Assembly (NCBI GenBank): GCA_963989385.1
Contig: OZ022505.1
Coordinates: 61,135,737 to 61,199,736 of the forward strand
Source: Ctena decussata
Taxonomy: Eukaryota; Mollusca; Bivalvia; Lucinida; Lucinidae
Direction: 5' to 3'
DNA length: 64,000 nucleotides
Shown one piece after another: positions 14,101 through 29,100 of this stretch. Within the stretch, counting starts at the first letter, position 1. Each line of letters starts with the position of its first letter. Below the pieces are notes generated by a model. It was not told the DNA's origin, ran no database searches, and was given only the letters and a program-made list of their open reading frames with translations. A program made the translations under genes and the position numbers.

Positions 14101-17100
14101 TTTTTTATGAATATGGAAAATTACAGTCAAATATTACACTGGGTATGGTGAGCCAATAGGACAGTAGGAACTAATGGAAGAGGGGTCCTAACATCAGTTT
14201 TTATGAAGAAATATGGAAAATTACAGTCAAATTACATTGGGTATGGTGAGCCAATAGTACAGTAGGAGTGAGTGAGTGAGTGAGTGAACTCGGGTTAAAC
14301 GTCCCACCAACAACGAGGTCATATGGAGACGGGGCCTCGGTTTAAAGTCTCATCCGAAAGACCGGAGAAGCGGGGGATCGATCTTGCGACCCCTGGATTG
14401 GTAGTCTTGAGTGTTATCCACTACGCTACCGCCGACTTAGTACAGTAGGAACTAATGTGACAAATATTCCCTGTTACGCCATCTGAAATTTATATGTACA
14501 AATAAACATGGTATAATTTAGTTCCTGAGGAAAAACACACACACACACACACACAAAAAAAACACCTACCTATAGGACATGGGTCTGGTGACAATCCTGT
14601 GCCCTGAAGACAGAAAAATCCTTGAGGACACGGGTCCTTCACTGAGCCTCCAGTACACTGGTACCCAGCTGGACAGACATCACATGTTGCCGCCCCTTGG
14701 TAGTCTGTGTAAGTACCAGCAGTGCAGTTTATTGGGTATGGTGAGCCAGTGGGACAGTAGGAACCAATGGGACAAATATTCCCTGTTACGTCATCTGAAA
14801 ATTATATGTACAAGTTGTGATGTCAGAATATGCAATAAGACTCAGTTCAGCCTGCGCATATGGCATACCTACCAAGTTTCACGATTTGTGCGTGACCCTC
14901 ACAAATTAAGACGCCTCCCACGACCTCACAATCAAATTTTGAAATATAGCCATAACTCACGCTTCCTCAAAATAGCATCTTATCCGGAGCTCTGCATATT
15001 ATGCAGAGCTCCGTATAAGATGCTATTTTGAGAATAATTATGCAACAACTTTTCATATTTCCCAATAAAAATATAGGTTGTGACCCCTCAATAGAACCGT
15101 ATTGCTAGGATGGTTCTAATGAGGGATCACAACCTTTGTTTTTTATGAAGAAATACCGTCAAACCTGCTTATGTGGTCAACTCTATTATAAAGGATCACC
15201 TGTCTTTAACAGGCACCTTTATGGGGTCCCTTGAAGTATAATACAGTGCAAATGAGCCTTTATTAAGGGGTCATCCGTCTTAAGCAGCCACTTTTTATCT
15301 TTCCCTTGGGTGACCCCTTTAGACTGGTTTGACTGTATGAAAAATTACTGTAAAAGCTGTCCTAAGGGGTCATATCTTAAGTAGCAATTTATCAGAGGTC
15401 CATTCAACCAAACACAACGCAAATGAGACATATTAAGGGTCTCCTGTCTTAAGCAGCCAATTTTTTGTGTCCCCTAGGGTGACCCCTTAATACAGGTTTG
15501 ACTGTATTTCTTAACTACCTGTCAGCTTTCTTTCCTGGAGCACTGAGCAAGCTGATCAAAGTCTTCCCTGTTAGCATCTATGGATCCCAAAGGATCAATA
15601 AAGCAAAAAGTGGAGTCTGATCAGTACGCACCAATCCATCTGATCCGAGTCACAGCCAAAACGAAACGGATGCCCTGAAAATCTGTGGATGTTTCATGCA
15701 ATATATGATGTTTGGTGAGTTTCCCACCGGTTATAGTCAAACCTGTCTTAAGGGATCACTGCATAAAGAGGTCACCACCTTTTGGGATCCCTTGATCCAG
15801 AATACAATGCAAATGAACCTGTATCAAGGCATTAGCTGTCGTTAGTAGCCGTTTTTGTGAATCCCCTTGCGTGACCCCTTCAGACGGTATTGCTTATCAA
15901 TATTCTTGGCCAGTGAAAGTATCAATCCTCACATAACAAACTCTTAACCAGCAAGTAGGGGATGTTTTGGGTCAGGGCTAAGTTGGTCTGGAATTGTGGT
16001 TTGGAAAAGGCTCAGAGTTCCAGATAAGAAGAGGTTACAGGGATAAATAAGGGATCATTTTCCTAAGTTTCCATGCAATGTATGTTGTGACCCCTAATGA
16101 GGGGTAACAACGCTTGTTTTTGTTGAGAAATCATGAAAATCATCTCTGAACTATCCTGGAAAACACAACCTTGCTCAGAAGTTATAAAACTTGAGTACAT
16201 TCTCAAACTACAAACTCAAAATAAAGCACTCTGTTTGGCTGCTTCTCGGAAGCAGCCAATCAGTGTGGTTTGTTTTGAGTTTGAGATTATTCTCAAATTT
16301 TATAACCTTGAACCCTGATCTGGAGCTCTAAGGCTACTCACCAGTTGGGTCTGGTTGGCTAGCTTTCCCTAGACAGTAATAGCCCTCGTCGCAGTCGCCA
16401 GTGAAGGTATCGTTTCCAGACAATAAACAGTATTTTCCTCCGTCACAGTCCACACAATCAGTTAAAGCTTGTTTTCCTTGAAAAAGAAACAAAATCTCCA
16501 GTTAACCCTTAAGCCTTGAAAAAGCAGACGACAATATTTACGTCTGCAAAATTTCAAAAAATGTTTCATCCAAGCTATATTATACTGAGAATTCAAAGAA
16601 AAGAGCGCAAAGAGCTTAGATCCATATGAGGCGGCTCAAAATGAAGTGCCTCATCTGGATCTATGCTGTTTGCAAATTCAACTTTTTTTCAAGATAACAG
16701 TATGTGAGATCCACTATCTCAAAGGACAAGCGACCAGAGTTTCTGTTCTAAAAGTCATTTTGAGTAGGCTTCAATAGAGATGTGTGATCAAGTGATCAGA
16801 GCACTCAGCTATGGTACAGAAGGTCACAAGTTGGAATCCCTGTTGAGGGGGCCAGCCAGAGACTGAAAAACTCTGTTAGCCTAGCAGTAAACGGGCGCCT
16901 TTTTCGAAACATGGAAGGTTGAAGGCAGTCAAAGGAGTTCAGCTTTCAGACAATGTGCCAAAGAAAATATAGTGGACATCTACCCAGATAGCACTTTTAG
17001 CAACACTTGGCTTCAGAAAAAACTCTTTTATTTTTTTTTTTTTACTTTGGAAGGTCTATGTCATTCACTGCAGCAGACAGGAAGTCATAAAAGCTTCCCT

Positions 17101-20100
17101 TTGTAAAAATGGCGGGAAAAAACTGAGATGTACACATGTACTGTAAGTACCATAAGGCAAGTGTTCATTCAAATTTACCTGTCTGGCCATTATATGTGCC
17201 TTGCGGGCAAGGTGTTGGAGTTGTTGTGCCTTGCAAACAATAATGCCCTATAGGGCACTCATATCCATACACTTGAGCAACAGGTGTGGGCTCAATAGAC
17301 TCTAGGACACAGAAATATCCAGCAGAACAGTCGGCGTGAGGTTCTACGAGGCCTTCACTAGGGCAGTATTTTCCAACATCGCATTTTATACATTCAGCAG
17401 CAGATGTCAAGCCAGTGACGTTGTTGTATGTGCCTTCTGGGCAAGGAGTTTCTGAAATCAAATAACAAACAAATCATATAACAAACTATTGTTGACCTTT
17501 GTGGAGGTGAATATGGACTTTTATGAAGCTACTTACTACATATTGATCAAAGCAAAGGGAGGCCACTGTGAAAGACTCATCTCAGAGGTTTGTGTTTTAG
17601 CATACAGCTGATCTTGTTCTTGTGAATAGTTTTAATGACTTATCAATCCTTTTTTTTATACTAAAATATTTAAATTATCCGTGCATTTATTGAAAAGCCC
17701 TATGGTAAACCATTAGAAAGTTATGTAGCTTATACTTCAACAACTACAACAGCTCACGCAACATTACATGATGTTAAGTAATGTCAAAATTAACCATGGT
17801 TCTTTGATCTGACTGGACGTTATGATGATGTTGTTACATTGTTAACACTGATCAGCTTTATGTAGAAAAACTGTGTATAAAAGTATTGTGGCTTCAACTC
17901 AGCCCCTAACGCAAATTTGTGGGCAAATAATAGATAGAAAAAATGTAAATATAAGCAATGAACTTAATTTTTCTGGTGTTTATTGAAGTATAAACTACAT
18001 TGGGTAGCTAACAAAGTTTACATGAACCCCTTTGGAGTTCACTTACTTTGAATGCGACCCAATGTAGTTTATACTTCGATAAACATCAGAAAAATGAAAT
18101 TCGTTCCTTAATTAAATTTCAAATTTAGAACCACACCAACATTTATACGATCAGGCATGACATAGGCATCACAGATAAATGAGCACTGTACTGCACAGCA
18201 TTCATCCATCCATCAGAGCCCTAGATAAGAGGGAGTATTTGGTGATAATTAGGGATAGCTTTTTTTAATTCTGGATAAAAACATATGCTGTGACCCCTCA
18301 TCTGAACCGTCTCGACAAGACGGTTCAGATGAGGGGTCACAACCTATGATTTCAAAGAGAAATAAAGAAAATCATTCCTCAATTATCATCAAATACCCCT
18401 CTTACCTAGAGCTCTGATCCATGCATCTATGCATGCATGCATCCATCCCTCCATCTGACCACAATCAATCCTGATCATGTCGTGTACTGGACTACTGTAC
18501 TGTAGTAGACCTAATTAGTGCACATGCCCCTTGAAGCACACATCATGGTAATTTTTATCCATATGACTATAATCGCACATATAATCCTTGTTTCCTAGTT
18601 AACAAGAGCTGGAAAATGCTACAGAATTTTTAATTTTTCTTTTTTAAACTTCTCTATTCTTCTTTACCATAGGCAGCTTTTCTTCTATGGTTAACCTTTA
18701 CATTTGTTTCCTTCAATATATAATAAATCGTTGAAATGTGCACTAATAAGAAATAAAATTTAGTACATGTTTTAGTCGCCATTTTGACAAAGTTAAGCAC
18801 ACAGGGTGCTAAAAGGATCGTTTACAGTAAATTTAGAATTAAGGGTGAATGGGTATATCTCCACACTTTTCTGCCATTTTCGTAAAGGGAAACAATTCTT
18901 GTGATTTCCTGTTTGCCTCTCTAGAGGAAGTAGCCCTTCCAAAATGGGGTCAACTCTTAAAGAAAAGAATTTGCTCCTATGGGAGCAAATTCTTTTCTTT
19001 AAGAATTGACCCCCATTTAAAAAAAGAAAGAGAAAATGGCAAAGTTGCTTCCCCTCAATGCCCACCCATTCACCTTAAATTTTATCTGAATATACAGTCA
19101 ACTCTCGATATCTCAAAGTCGAAGTTCATCCTAAACTACTGATATCTCAAAGTAAATTTTCTGGTACCAGAAAATTTACTCTGAGATATCAGTAGTTTGA
19201 GATAACAGGATTTAAAATGAAAATAAAACTAGAAATTGTGTTTGTGAAACACTATGCCCCCAACCATATGCTTGCCACTATAGGTGTCAAACTTTAGAAT
19301 GTGTAAGTCTGAAAAGGAGTCACCTAATCTTTACTAAAATATTAAACTAATCAAAAACTACTATTATACCAAATATCAGCTTCCTAGATTAAGCAATTCA
19401 GAAGTTGGAAAAATGCCAAATTCAAACAAGGGCTGTAACTCCATCAAATTTTTTATGTAATTCTCCCAAAAGTTAATCAGGTAATGTAAGCTTCATATCT
19501 GATCAGTATACGAAATATCAAGGCCATAACGGAAACACTTTTTGAGATATCTTGCTAACAAGACATCCATCTCATGTTTTTGAAGCGGCATAATTCCAAA
19601 ATGAGGCATAACTTGGAAAAACAAGAGGGCCATGAGGCCCTGAATCGCTCACCTGAACAATTGGCAAGGTGGCTAATCCTTATAATGTCTGAAATTGTCA
19701 AAATATGAGTTTTGGGTCAAAAGTCAAAGAATGACCATGACCACTTGTACTCATAAATCTTCATGTACTCATTAGACAACCATATATACCATTTTTAGGC
19801 CAAAATCTCCAAAACTTTCCATGAAATCTTATGTTCTAGCATTTTCCCATATTTGACCATGCCGCAAAAAGGTCAAGGTAAACCCAATGTCACCATTTGA
19901 ACAGTCTTGGTGGTACTCTAGTACTCCATGCTATTTACCAAGTTTCAGAGCCATAGGTGTATTGGTTCTGGGGAAGAAAAATATTAAAGATTTATCCCGT
20001 AAGCGGTAATGGCGGCCAAGTTGGTCATGTGACCTGGACTGTTTGAACAAATTTTCATTCAATCAACCCCTGGAGGCTCTATATGAAATGTGTTCACAAC

Positions 20101-23100
20101 TGGCCCTTTGGCTTTTGAGGAAATGGTTGAAAATGTCAAAATATGAGCAATCTGGATCAAAAGTAAAAAATGACCTTGACCTCTAAGTCTTGTACTCATA
20201 ATTCTTCATGAACTCATTAAGATAACTGTATATACCAATTTTTTAGGTCAAAATCTTCAAAACTTTCCATGAAATCTTATGTTCTACCATTTTCCCATAT
20301 TTGACCTTACTGCAAAAGGTCAAGGTCAACACAAGGTCATAATTTGAACAATCTTGATAGTCCTCAAGTACCCAATGCTACTTACAAAGTCTCAAGGCCA
20401 TCGGTCAATTGGTTCTGGAGAAGAAGATTTTTAAAGGTATTTACCATATATTGGCATGGCGGCCATGTTGGTCATGTGTCCAGGACCGTTAGAAAATATT
20501 TTCATTCCATCAACCCCTCGAGGCTCTATATGAAATTTGGTTTCAATTGGCACAGTGGTTTTAGAGCAGATTGTTTGAAATTGTCAAAATTTGAGATTTC
20601 TGGGTCAAAGGTCAAAGAATGACCTTGACCTCTTGTACTCAAAAATCTTCATGTACTCATTAAGATGATTCTATGTACCAATTTTTAGGCCAAAATCTTC
20701 AAAACTTTCCATGAAATCTCATGTTCTAGCATTTTCCCATATTTGACCTTGCCGTAAAAAAGGTCAAGGTCAACCCAGGGTCATAATTTTTACAATCTTG
20801 ATAGTACTTGAGTACCCAATGCTACATACCGAGTTTCAAGGCCATCGGTCTACTGGTTCTGGAGAAGAAGATTTTAAAGGTTTTTACCATATATGGGCGT
20901 GGTGGCCATGTTGGTCATGTGACCTGGACCGTATGCACAAATTTTCATTCCCTCAACCCCTGGAGGATCTATATGAAATTTGGTTACAATTGGCCTTGTG
21001 GATTTTGAGGAGATTGTTTGATATTGTCAAAATATTAGAGTTCTGGGTCAAAGGTCAAAGAATGACCTTGACCTCTTGTACTCATAAATCTTCATGTAGT
21101 CATTAAGATGACTGTATGTACCAATTTCTAGGCCAAAATCCTCAACAGTTTCCAAGATATCTTATGTTGCAGCATTTTGCCATATAAAAGCATGAGTAAG
21201 CAAATTTGACCTTTTCGTAAAAAATGTCAAGGTCAACCCAAGGTCATAATTTGAACAATCTTGGTAGTACTTGTGTACCCGATGCTACATACCAAGTTTC
21301 AAGACCATCCACCTATTGGTTCTGGAGAAGAAGATTTTTTCAGGTTTTTACCATATATGGGCATGGCGGCCATGTTGGTCATGTGACCAGGACCGTTTGA
21401 ACAACTTTTCGTTCCTAAGGTCCCAGGAGGCTCTATATGAAATTTGGTTACAATCGGCCTAGCGGTTTCAGAGGAAAAGTCGTTTGAAATTGTGGACGGA
21501 CGACGGACGGACGACGGACGGACGACGGACGACGGACGCCGGAGCCTTACCATCCTATAAGCTCCCCCGGAGCCTCTGGCTCAGGTGAGCTAAAAAAGAC
21601 AATAAATGTCAGTTATTTTTCCATGAGAAATCCATATAAAATTTCTAAACCCTATGCCCAATGGTTCTGGAACACAGTAGCTGCATAAGTATTGAACATC
21701 AGGGGAAGTAACTCCATTATTGATGAATGCAGCATGACCTAACCTGTACTAAAGTATTTAACTCATCAAGGACTACTATTATACTATAAATCAGCTTCCT
21801 AGCTTAAGCGGTTCAAAAGTTGGAAAAATGCCAAATTTGAACATGGGACATAACTCCATCAAAACTTTTATGAAATTCTCCCAAAAGTTAATCAGGTAAT
21901 CTACTCCTCATACCCAATCAGTGTACCAAATATCAAGTCCATAGCTCAAATACTTTTTGAGATATCTTGCTAACAAGAGTCATCTAATTTTTCTAAAAGG
22001 GGCATAACTCCAAAATGGGGCATAATTCAGAAAAGAAAAAAATATGTGTCAGCTATTTTTCCATGAGGTATCCATATATAAATTTTTTAGACCCTATGCC
22101 CAGTGGTTCTGGAACTCAGAAGCTGCGTAAGAATTGAACATCAGGGGAAGTAACTCCATTATTGATGGATGCAGAGTTACCTAACCTGTACTAAAGTATT
22201 TAACTCATCAAGAACTACTACTATACCAAAAATCAGCTTCCTAGCTTAAGCGGTTCAAAAGTTGGAAAAATGCAAAATTCAAACAAGGTCCATAACTCCA
22301 TCAAAATTTTACGGAATTCTCCCAAAAGTTAATCAGGTAATCTACTCCTCATACTCAGTCAGTGTACCAAATATCAAGGCGATAGCTCAAATACTTTTTG
22401 AGATATCTTGCTAACAAGATAGTCATCTCATTTTTGTAAAAGGGGCATAACTCCAAAATGGGGAATAATTTGGAAAAGAAAAAAATATGTGTCAGCTAAT
22501 TTTCCATGAAGAATCCATATATGAAATTTCAAGACCCTAGCTAGCAGGGTTCCAAAGTAACAGCAAGCATGAAAAAGTGTGACGCACACACGGACGGACG
22601 GACGGATGGATGGACGGACAAGCCAAAAGCAATATGCCCCACCAACTTTTTCAAAGTTGGGGCATAAATAGGAAATCTGCCCAAACTATATTCTTTAATG
22701 TAAAAATACCGCAATCGACCCTTTTAGCGCCCTGTGCGGTTTCAAAGAGAATGCAAAATTAGTAATTTTTCTTACTTATAAGTGCACACTTCAACAGTTT
22801 ATTAGATATTTAAGAAAACAAATTAAAACGTCTCCCCGTACATCATCATAGTGCAGATTATGTTTTCTGGTCCTTTGGGATCACTGAGTTCATTTGAGTA
22901 ATTTTGAAAATAGAGCTCAGCTTAAGCTGGTGCTAGGGGGCATGGCTGGTGTCGCACATTTCATTACTAGTCATGAACAGATTCAATTAAACCGAGTCTG
23001 CTTTTTTCTATTCTTTGGTGTGTTCCTTGCTTCAAAAGGATCTTACTTTTCGGAACATATTATGATCCGAGAAGGATAGTGAAGTTGTACAAATGAAAAA

Positions 23101-26100
23101 ATGGAAGATTCTGTAAGATCCTCAAAATTTACTTTGATGTGCCCTTGTAGGGGAATGTGCGTTAATTAGGTGGAAGTTGAGATATTAGTATTCGAGATAA
23201 CGAGAGTTTACTGTACTTACCTGTTGTGGCGCCAGCAAGACAATAGTGTCCTGGGGGGCAAATATATCCCGTAACCCCATCTGTAGGCACTGAGGTATTG
23301 GACCCTGATATGCAAATGTAGCCAGCGCTACAGTTGCCCTCTGGAGCAGTTAGCCCTGTATTTGTGCAGTACTTTCCTGGCTCACATTGGAGACACTCAG
23401 CTGAAATTGAAGTTGTTAGTTTAAACAGTGCTCCAGGTTAGAAGGGGTAACAGGGATAATTTTCCATATTTCTCCTTAAAAACTTATGTTGTGCCCATCA
23501 TTAGAACCGTCTCGGGTTCTAATGAGGGGTCACAACATATGTTTTTGTTGAGAAAGAAGAAAAATTATCTTTGAATTATCCTCAAAACCCCCTCTTATCT
23601 GAAGCTCTGTAGTTAACATGATAGACTTCTAGCAGACATTTAGCAGATGAATGGCACCCTGTTACTGTGGCTACGGATATGTTCCACTGAGGTGTGAGTG
23701 GGGAACGTCATTACGAGAGTTGAAATACACACACAAAACAACAACAAAACAAGAGGGCCATGAGGCCCTGAACCGCTCACCTGAGCAATTGGCAAAGTGG
23801 CTTTTTCTTATGTCTGAAATTGTAAAAATATGAGTCTTGGGTCAAAAGTCAAAGAATGCCCATGACTTCTTGTACTCATAAATCTTCATGTACTCATTAA
23901 GGCAACCATATATACCATTTTTTAGGCAATAATCTTCAAAACTTTCCATGAAATCTTATCTAGCATTTTCCCATATTTGACCATGCTGCAAAAAAGGCCA
24001 AGGTAAACCCAAGGTTTTCATTTGAACAGTCTTGGTAGTACTCTGGTACTCCATGCTACTTACCAAGTTTCAAGGCCATATGAGTATTCGTTCTGGAGTA
24101 AAAAATATGAAAGGTTTATACCATAAATGGGTATGGCAGCCATGTTGGTTATATAACCTGGACCATCTGAACAAATTTTTGTTCAATCAACCCCTGGAGG
24201 CTCCATATGAAATGTGTTTACAATTGGCCCTTTGGCTTTTGAGTAAATGTTTGAAAATTGCAACACATGAGAGATCTGGATCAAAGGTCAAAGAATAACC
24301 TTGATCTCTTGTACTCATAATTCTTCATGACCTCATTATTAAGACGACTGTATATACCTATTTTTAGGCCAACATCTTCAAAAATTCCCATGAAATCTTA
24401 TGTTCTAGCATTTTCGCATATTTGACCTTGCCATAAAAAAGGTCAAGGTAAACCCAAGGTCATCAGTTGAACAATCTTGATAGTATTGGAGTACCCAATG
24501 CTACATACCAAGTTTCAAGGCCATCGGTCAAGTGGTTCTGGGGAAGAAGATTTTTAAATGTTTTTACCATATATGGGCATGGCGGCCATGTTGATCATGT
24601 GACCGAGACCATTTGAAGAAATTTTTGTTCCCTCAACCTCTGAAGGCTCTGTATGAAATTTGGTTACAATTGGCTCTGTGGCTTTTAAAAAGAAGTTTGA
24701 AGTTGTCAAACTATGAGAATTCAGGGTCAAAGGTCGAAGAACGACCTTGACCTCTTGTACTCATGAATCTTCATGTACTCATTAAGTGACTGTATTTACC
24801 AATTTTTAGGCCTAAATCTTCAACGCTTTCCATGAAATCTTATATTTCAGGCTTTTCCCATATTTGACCTTGCTGTAAAATGGTCAAGGTCAACCCAAGG
24901 TCATCATTTTGAACAACCTTGATAGGACTGGAGTACCCAATGCTACATACCAAGTTTCAAGGCCTTCGGTCAATTGGTTCTAGAGAGGAAGATTTTTAAA
25001 GGTTTTTACCATATATGGGCATGGCAGCCATGTTGATCATGTGACCTGGACCATTTGAACAAATTTTCCTTCCCTCATATCCTGGAGGCTCTACATGAAA
25101 TTTGGATACAACTGACCCCATGGTTTTTGAGGAGATTGTTTGAAATTGTCAAAATATGAGTTCTGGGTCCAAGGTCAAAGAATGACCTTGACCTGACCTT
25201 GACCTCTTGAACTCACATATCTTTATGTACTCATTAAGATGACTGTATTTACCAATTTTAAAGCCTTAATCTTCAAAACTTTCCATGAAATCGTATGTTC
25301 TAGCATTTTCCCATATTTGACCTAGCCGTTAAAAAGGTCAAGGTCAACCCAAGGTCATAATTTGAACAATCTTGATAGTACTTGAGTACCCAATGCTACA
25401 TACCAAGTTTCAAGGCCATCGGTCAACTGGTTCTGGTGAAGAAGATTTTTAAATGTTTTTACCATATATGGGTGTGGCTGCCATGTTGATCATGTGACGT
25501 GGACCGTATGAACAAATTTTCCTTCCCTCAACCCCTGGAGGCCACATATGATAATTGGTTTTAATTGGCCCAGTTGCTTTCGAGGAGACTGTTTGAAAAT
25601 GTCAAAATATCTGAGTTCTGGGTCAAAGGTCAAAGAATGACCTTGACCTCTTGTACTCATAAATCTTCATGTACTCATTGAGATGACTGTAGATACCAAT
25701 TTTTAGCCCAAAATCTTCAACAGTTTCCAAGATATCTTACGTTCTAGCATTTTGCCATATAAAAGCACAAGGAAGCAAATTTGACCTTGCCGTAAAATAC
25801 GTCAAGGTCAACCCAAGGTCATAATTTGAACAATCTTGGTAGTACTCACATACCCGATGCTACATACTGAGTTTCAAGGCCATCAGCCTATTGGTTCTGG
25901 AGTAGAAGATTTTTTTAGGTTTTTACCATATATGGGCATGGCGGCCATGTTGGTCATGTGACCAGGACCGTTTGAACAATTTTTCGTTCCCCCTTCCTCT
26001 AGAGGCCACATATGAAATTTGGTTACAATTGGCCAAGTGGTTTCAGAGGAGAAGTCGTTTGAAATTGTGGACGGACGACGGACGACGGACGGACGACGAC

Positions 26101-29100
26101 GGACGACGGAGCCTTCCCATCCTATAAGCTCCCCCGGAGCCTCTGGCTCAGGTGAGCTAAAAAACCAAACTAGAAAATTGTGTCTGTAAGACACTCATGA
26201 TGTCCCCATGCAAATGCCGGTCTATGGACAATTTTTTAGCAGTTTAGTATTTGTTTGTTAGGGGTGGGGATGGAGCTGAATAAAATTTCGGACCGATATC
26301 TATTATCATATCAAATATAATTCAAATCGATCACAGGGTTCATAAAAAGTTTGATGCAAAAATTTTAACATAAAATTTCTAAGTCCATGACCTTGACCTA
26401 TAGGTCTTGGCGGGGTGAGGATGGTGCTGAAAAAAATTTTCAACCATAATCTACACACAAATATAATTCATATCAACAAATGGTTCGGAGACTATGAGAT
26501 CTTAAAAAAACTTTAACATAAAACTTTAATATAAAATTTCTAAGTCCATGACCTTGACCTATAAGTCATGTCCTGAGGTACTGAATATGTATCATCATAC
26601 CAAATATAATTCAAATCAATTGAAGGGTTTAGAAACTATAAGAACATAAGAACTTTAACATAGAACTTTAACATAAAATTTCTAAGTCTGTGGCCTTGAC
26701 AATCTATGTTGACAAGTAGGTCATGTCCAGGAGTGGGGATGGTGCTGAATAAAATTTTGGACCAATATCTATCATCATACCACATATAATTTAAATAGAT
26801 CAAAGGCTTTAGAAACTATGAGATCTTAAAAACTTGAATGTAAAACTTTAACATTATGCTAATGCCACCGCCATCGCTAATGCTGCAGCCAACGCTGACA
26901 CTGGGGGTAGTGCAATAGCTCTTCCTGAACTTTGTTCAGGTGAGCTAAAAATAAACCAGAGGACCAATGGTCAGAGGAGATGTTTGAAAATGTTGATGGG
27001 TGACAGAATCTCAGTGACCTTGACCAAAGGTCAAAGAATGACCCTAACTTTAGCATCAAGAAATCTTCATCTGCTATTTTTAGTTAACCACATATATTAA
27101 ATATTAAACCTTAGACTTAACAGTTTCTGAGAAATCCACTGTTTAAGCATTTTTCCATGTAAAAGCATAGCGTAGGAAAGAATGATGACCTTGCCGTAAA
27201 TCCTTTTACAGTCATCAGTTATATAAACCATGATGTGCTTGAGTCCCCAATGCTACATACAAAGTTTCCAGGTCCTTGGCTTAAGGTTCTGGAGAATAAT
27301 GACCCTAAATATTCGGACAGAGAGGTCTGAGCAAACAGTGTAGACCTTCAAGGAGCAGTTTGCTCAGGGTCTAGAATGTTTGCCATTCATTAAGCATCAT
27401 TTGGATGTGTTAATGTGTGTAAAATCCACTCCTTAAGAATTTTCAAACAATAATTGTCCGACTTTCGGGGTCCGAAATTTTGGGGTCATTACGGTATTAA
27501 ATGTGAGCTACTTACTGGAGAGTGCCTTTCCTCCAATGTCCTCATAGGTTCCTGCAGGGCATGGATACTGGTATTTGGTTTCTGTACCCTCTGGACAATA
27601 GTGTCCGGGTGGACACGACACCGGATCAATAATTCCAGAATCAGCTGGAGCCGATGCTTCTGTAGGATCACAATAAAATCTGGAGTAACATATAAAACAT
27701 GTTTCCTGTCCTTCTTGATCAGTAAAATTTCCTCTGGTACACTTTAGGGGCTGGGGACTACCCCTGGGGCAGTAATTACCCAGAGTACATAGATATTCTA
27801 TAGGGTCTGGAACAGACTGCCCTCCTGGACAGTAATAACCCGGATCACATTCTCCTGTAACTTTGATAAGGCCTGGTGACTCACAATAATAACCTGTAAA
27901 GAAAATCAAATGAGCTGTGACACGACAAAACCAACAATGTGGTGGTGTGACCAGTGCAGACTCAGATCAGCCTGGGCATCCGCCCAGTCTGATCTGAATC
28001 TGCACTGGGCGCAAAACCATAATGTTGGTTTTGTCACGTCGCGGCTCAAATTATGAATTTATTCAGCTATAGAATGGGACTTTCCTTGCCTAGAATGGCC
28101 CAAAACATCTAAATCAGTTTCATAAATTTTCTGCTGTAAAATGGGTTTGGTTTTGTAAGTTAAAAATAAAACAGATATAAATAGATGTTGATGCTGTTTT
28201 TGATTAGGGTAGCTGAATGACCACCTGTTTTCATTCGGTTTATCGTGCATGTCTTTTGTGAACTTGTGTCAATTTTTCTCTGTGTGCATGCTTCTTTCCC
28301 TATAGGTTTTGAGAGCTGGATGTGGGATTTGATTGTATTAATTACTGATCATTGTTTATCTTTTTACTTTTCTCAACAAAACCATCCGAAATTCCATATT
28401 TAAAAATAAATAACGCCCTCAGAAAATCCTGTGTTTATTTAAACCAGACTAACTGGACAAAGCAAGCAATCTCTAAATTTTCTTATACAGTTCAACATTC
28501 TGAACCTGTTCTACAGTTCCAAACCACTTCAGTTCAGTTCAATACAATTCTCCTAACGACGTTCCCCAAGTGGCTCAGCGGTATGTAACCATAGTTACAT
28601 GCACTTGGCGCCGTGTGTCCGTCCAAGCCCAAACCACTTCCTGAAGGAGCAGTCTGTAACAACACCCTGGAGGTCACATGACCGCATGTTATTAAATTTG
28701 AAAGAATTGACATAGTCAACTCCTATCACTTTCTATTGTTACCTACTTTAAGGAATAAAACTGGGTAAAGATGCTTTATAGTAGTTAAAATAACGCTATG
28801 TCTGAGTTACCTCCCCTTACAGCTTTGTATAAGAGGCATAGTTTTTCATGGTAGGTAATGAAAAAGTAGGGATTTTATATTTGTGCAATTTGGGCACTAG
28901 TTTCTAAATAAAGAAATGAAACCCAGTTTGCATGAAAATGCCATTAAATAGACAAGAAAACAAAGGGGTATCAATAATTACTGACTGTCCATAATACATG
29001 CCTCTGCTCTAATTGTTAAGGTGCGCTGGTACACTGCCATGTTTTTCTACCATTTTACAAAAAGGGCAGTAGCTTTTGTGACTTTCTGTTTGCTTCCTGG

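Noticed and set aside
14579..15031. 150-codon plus-strand open frame
   Set aside because: Antisense of exon 25 running into a family E repeat.
19690..26100. Repeated protein-like frames such as those at 20344-21106 and 24032-24298
   Set aside because: They recur because the 450-bp units recur; frames shift between units and no domain is seen.
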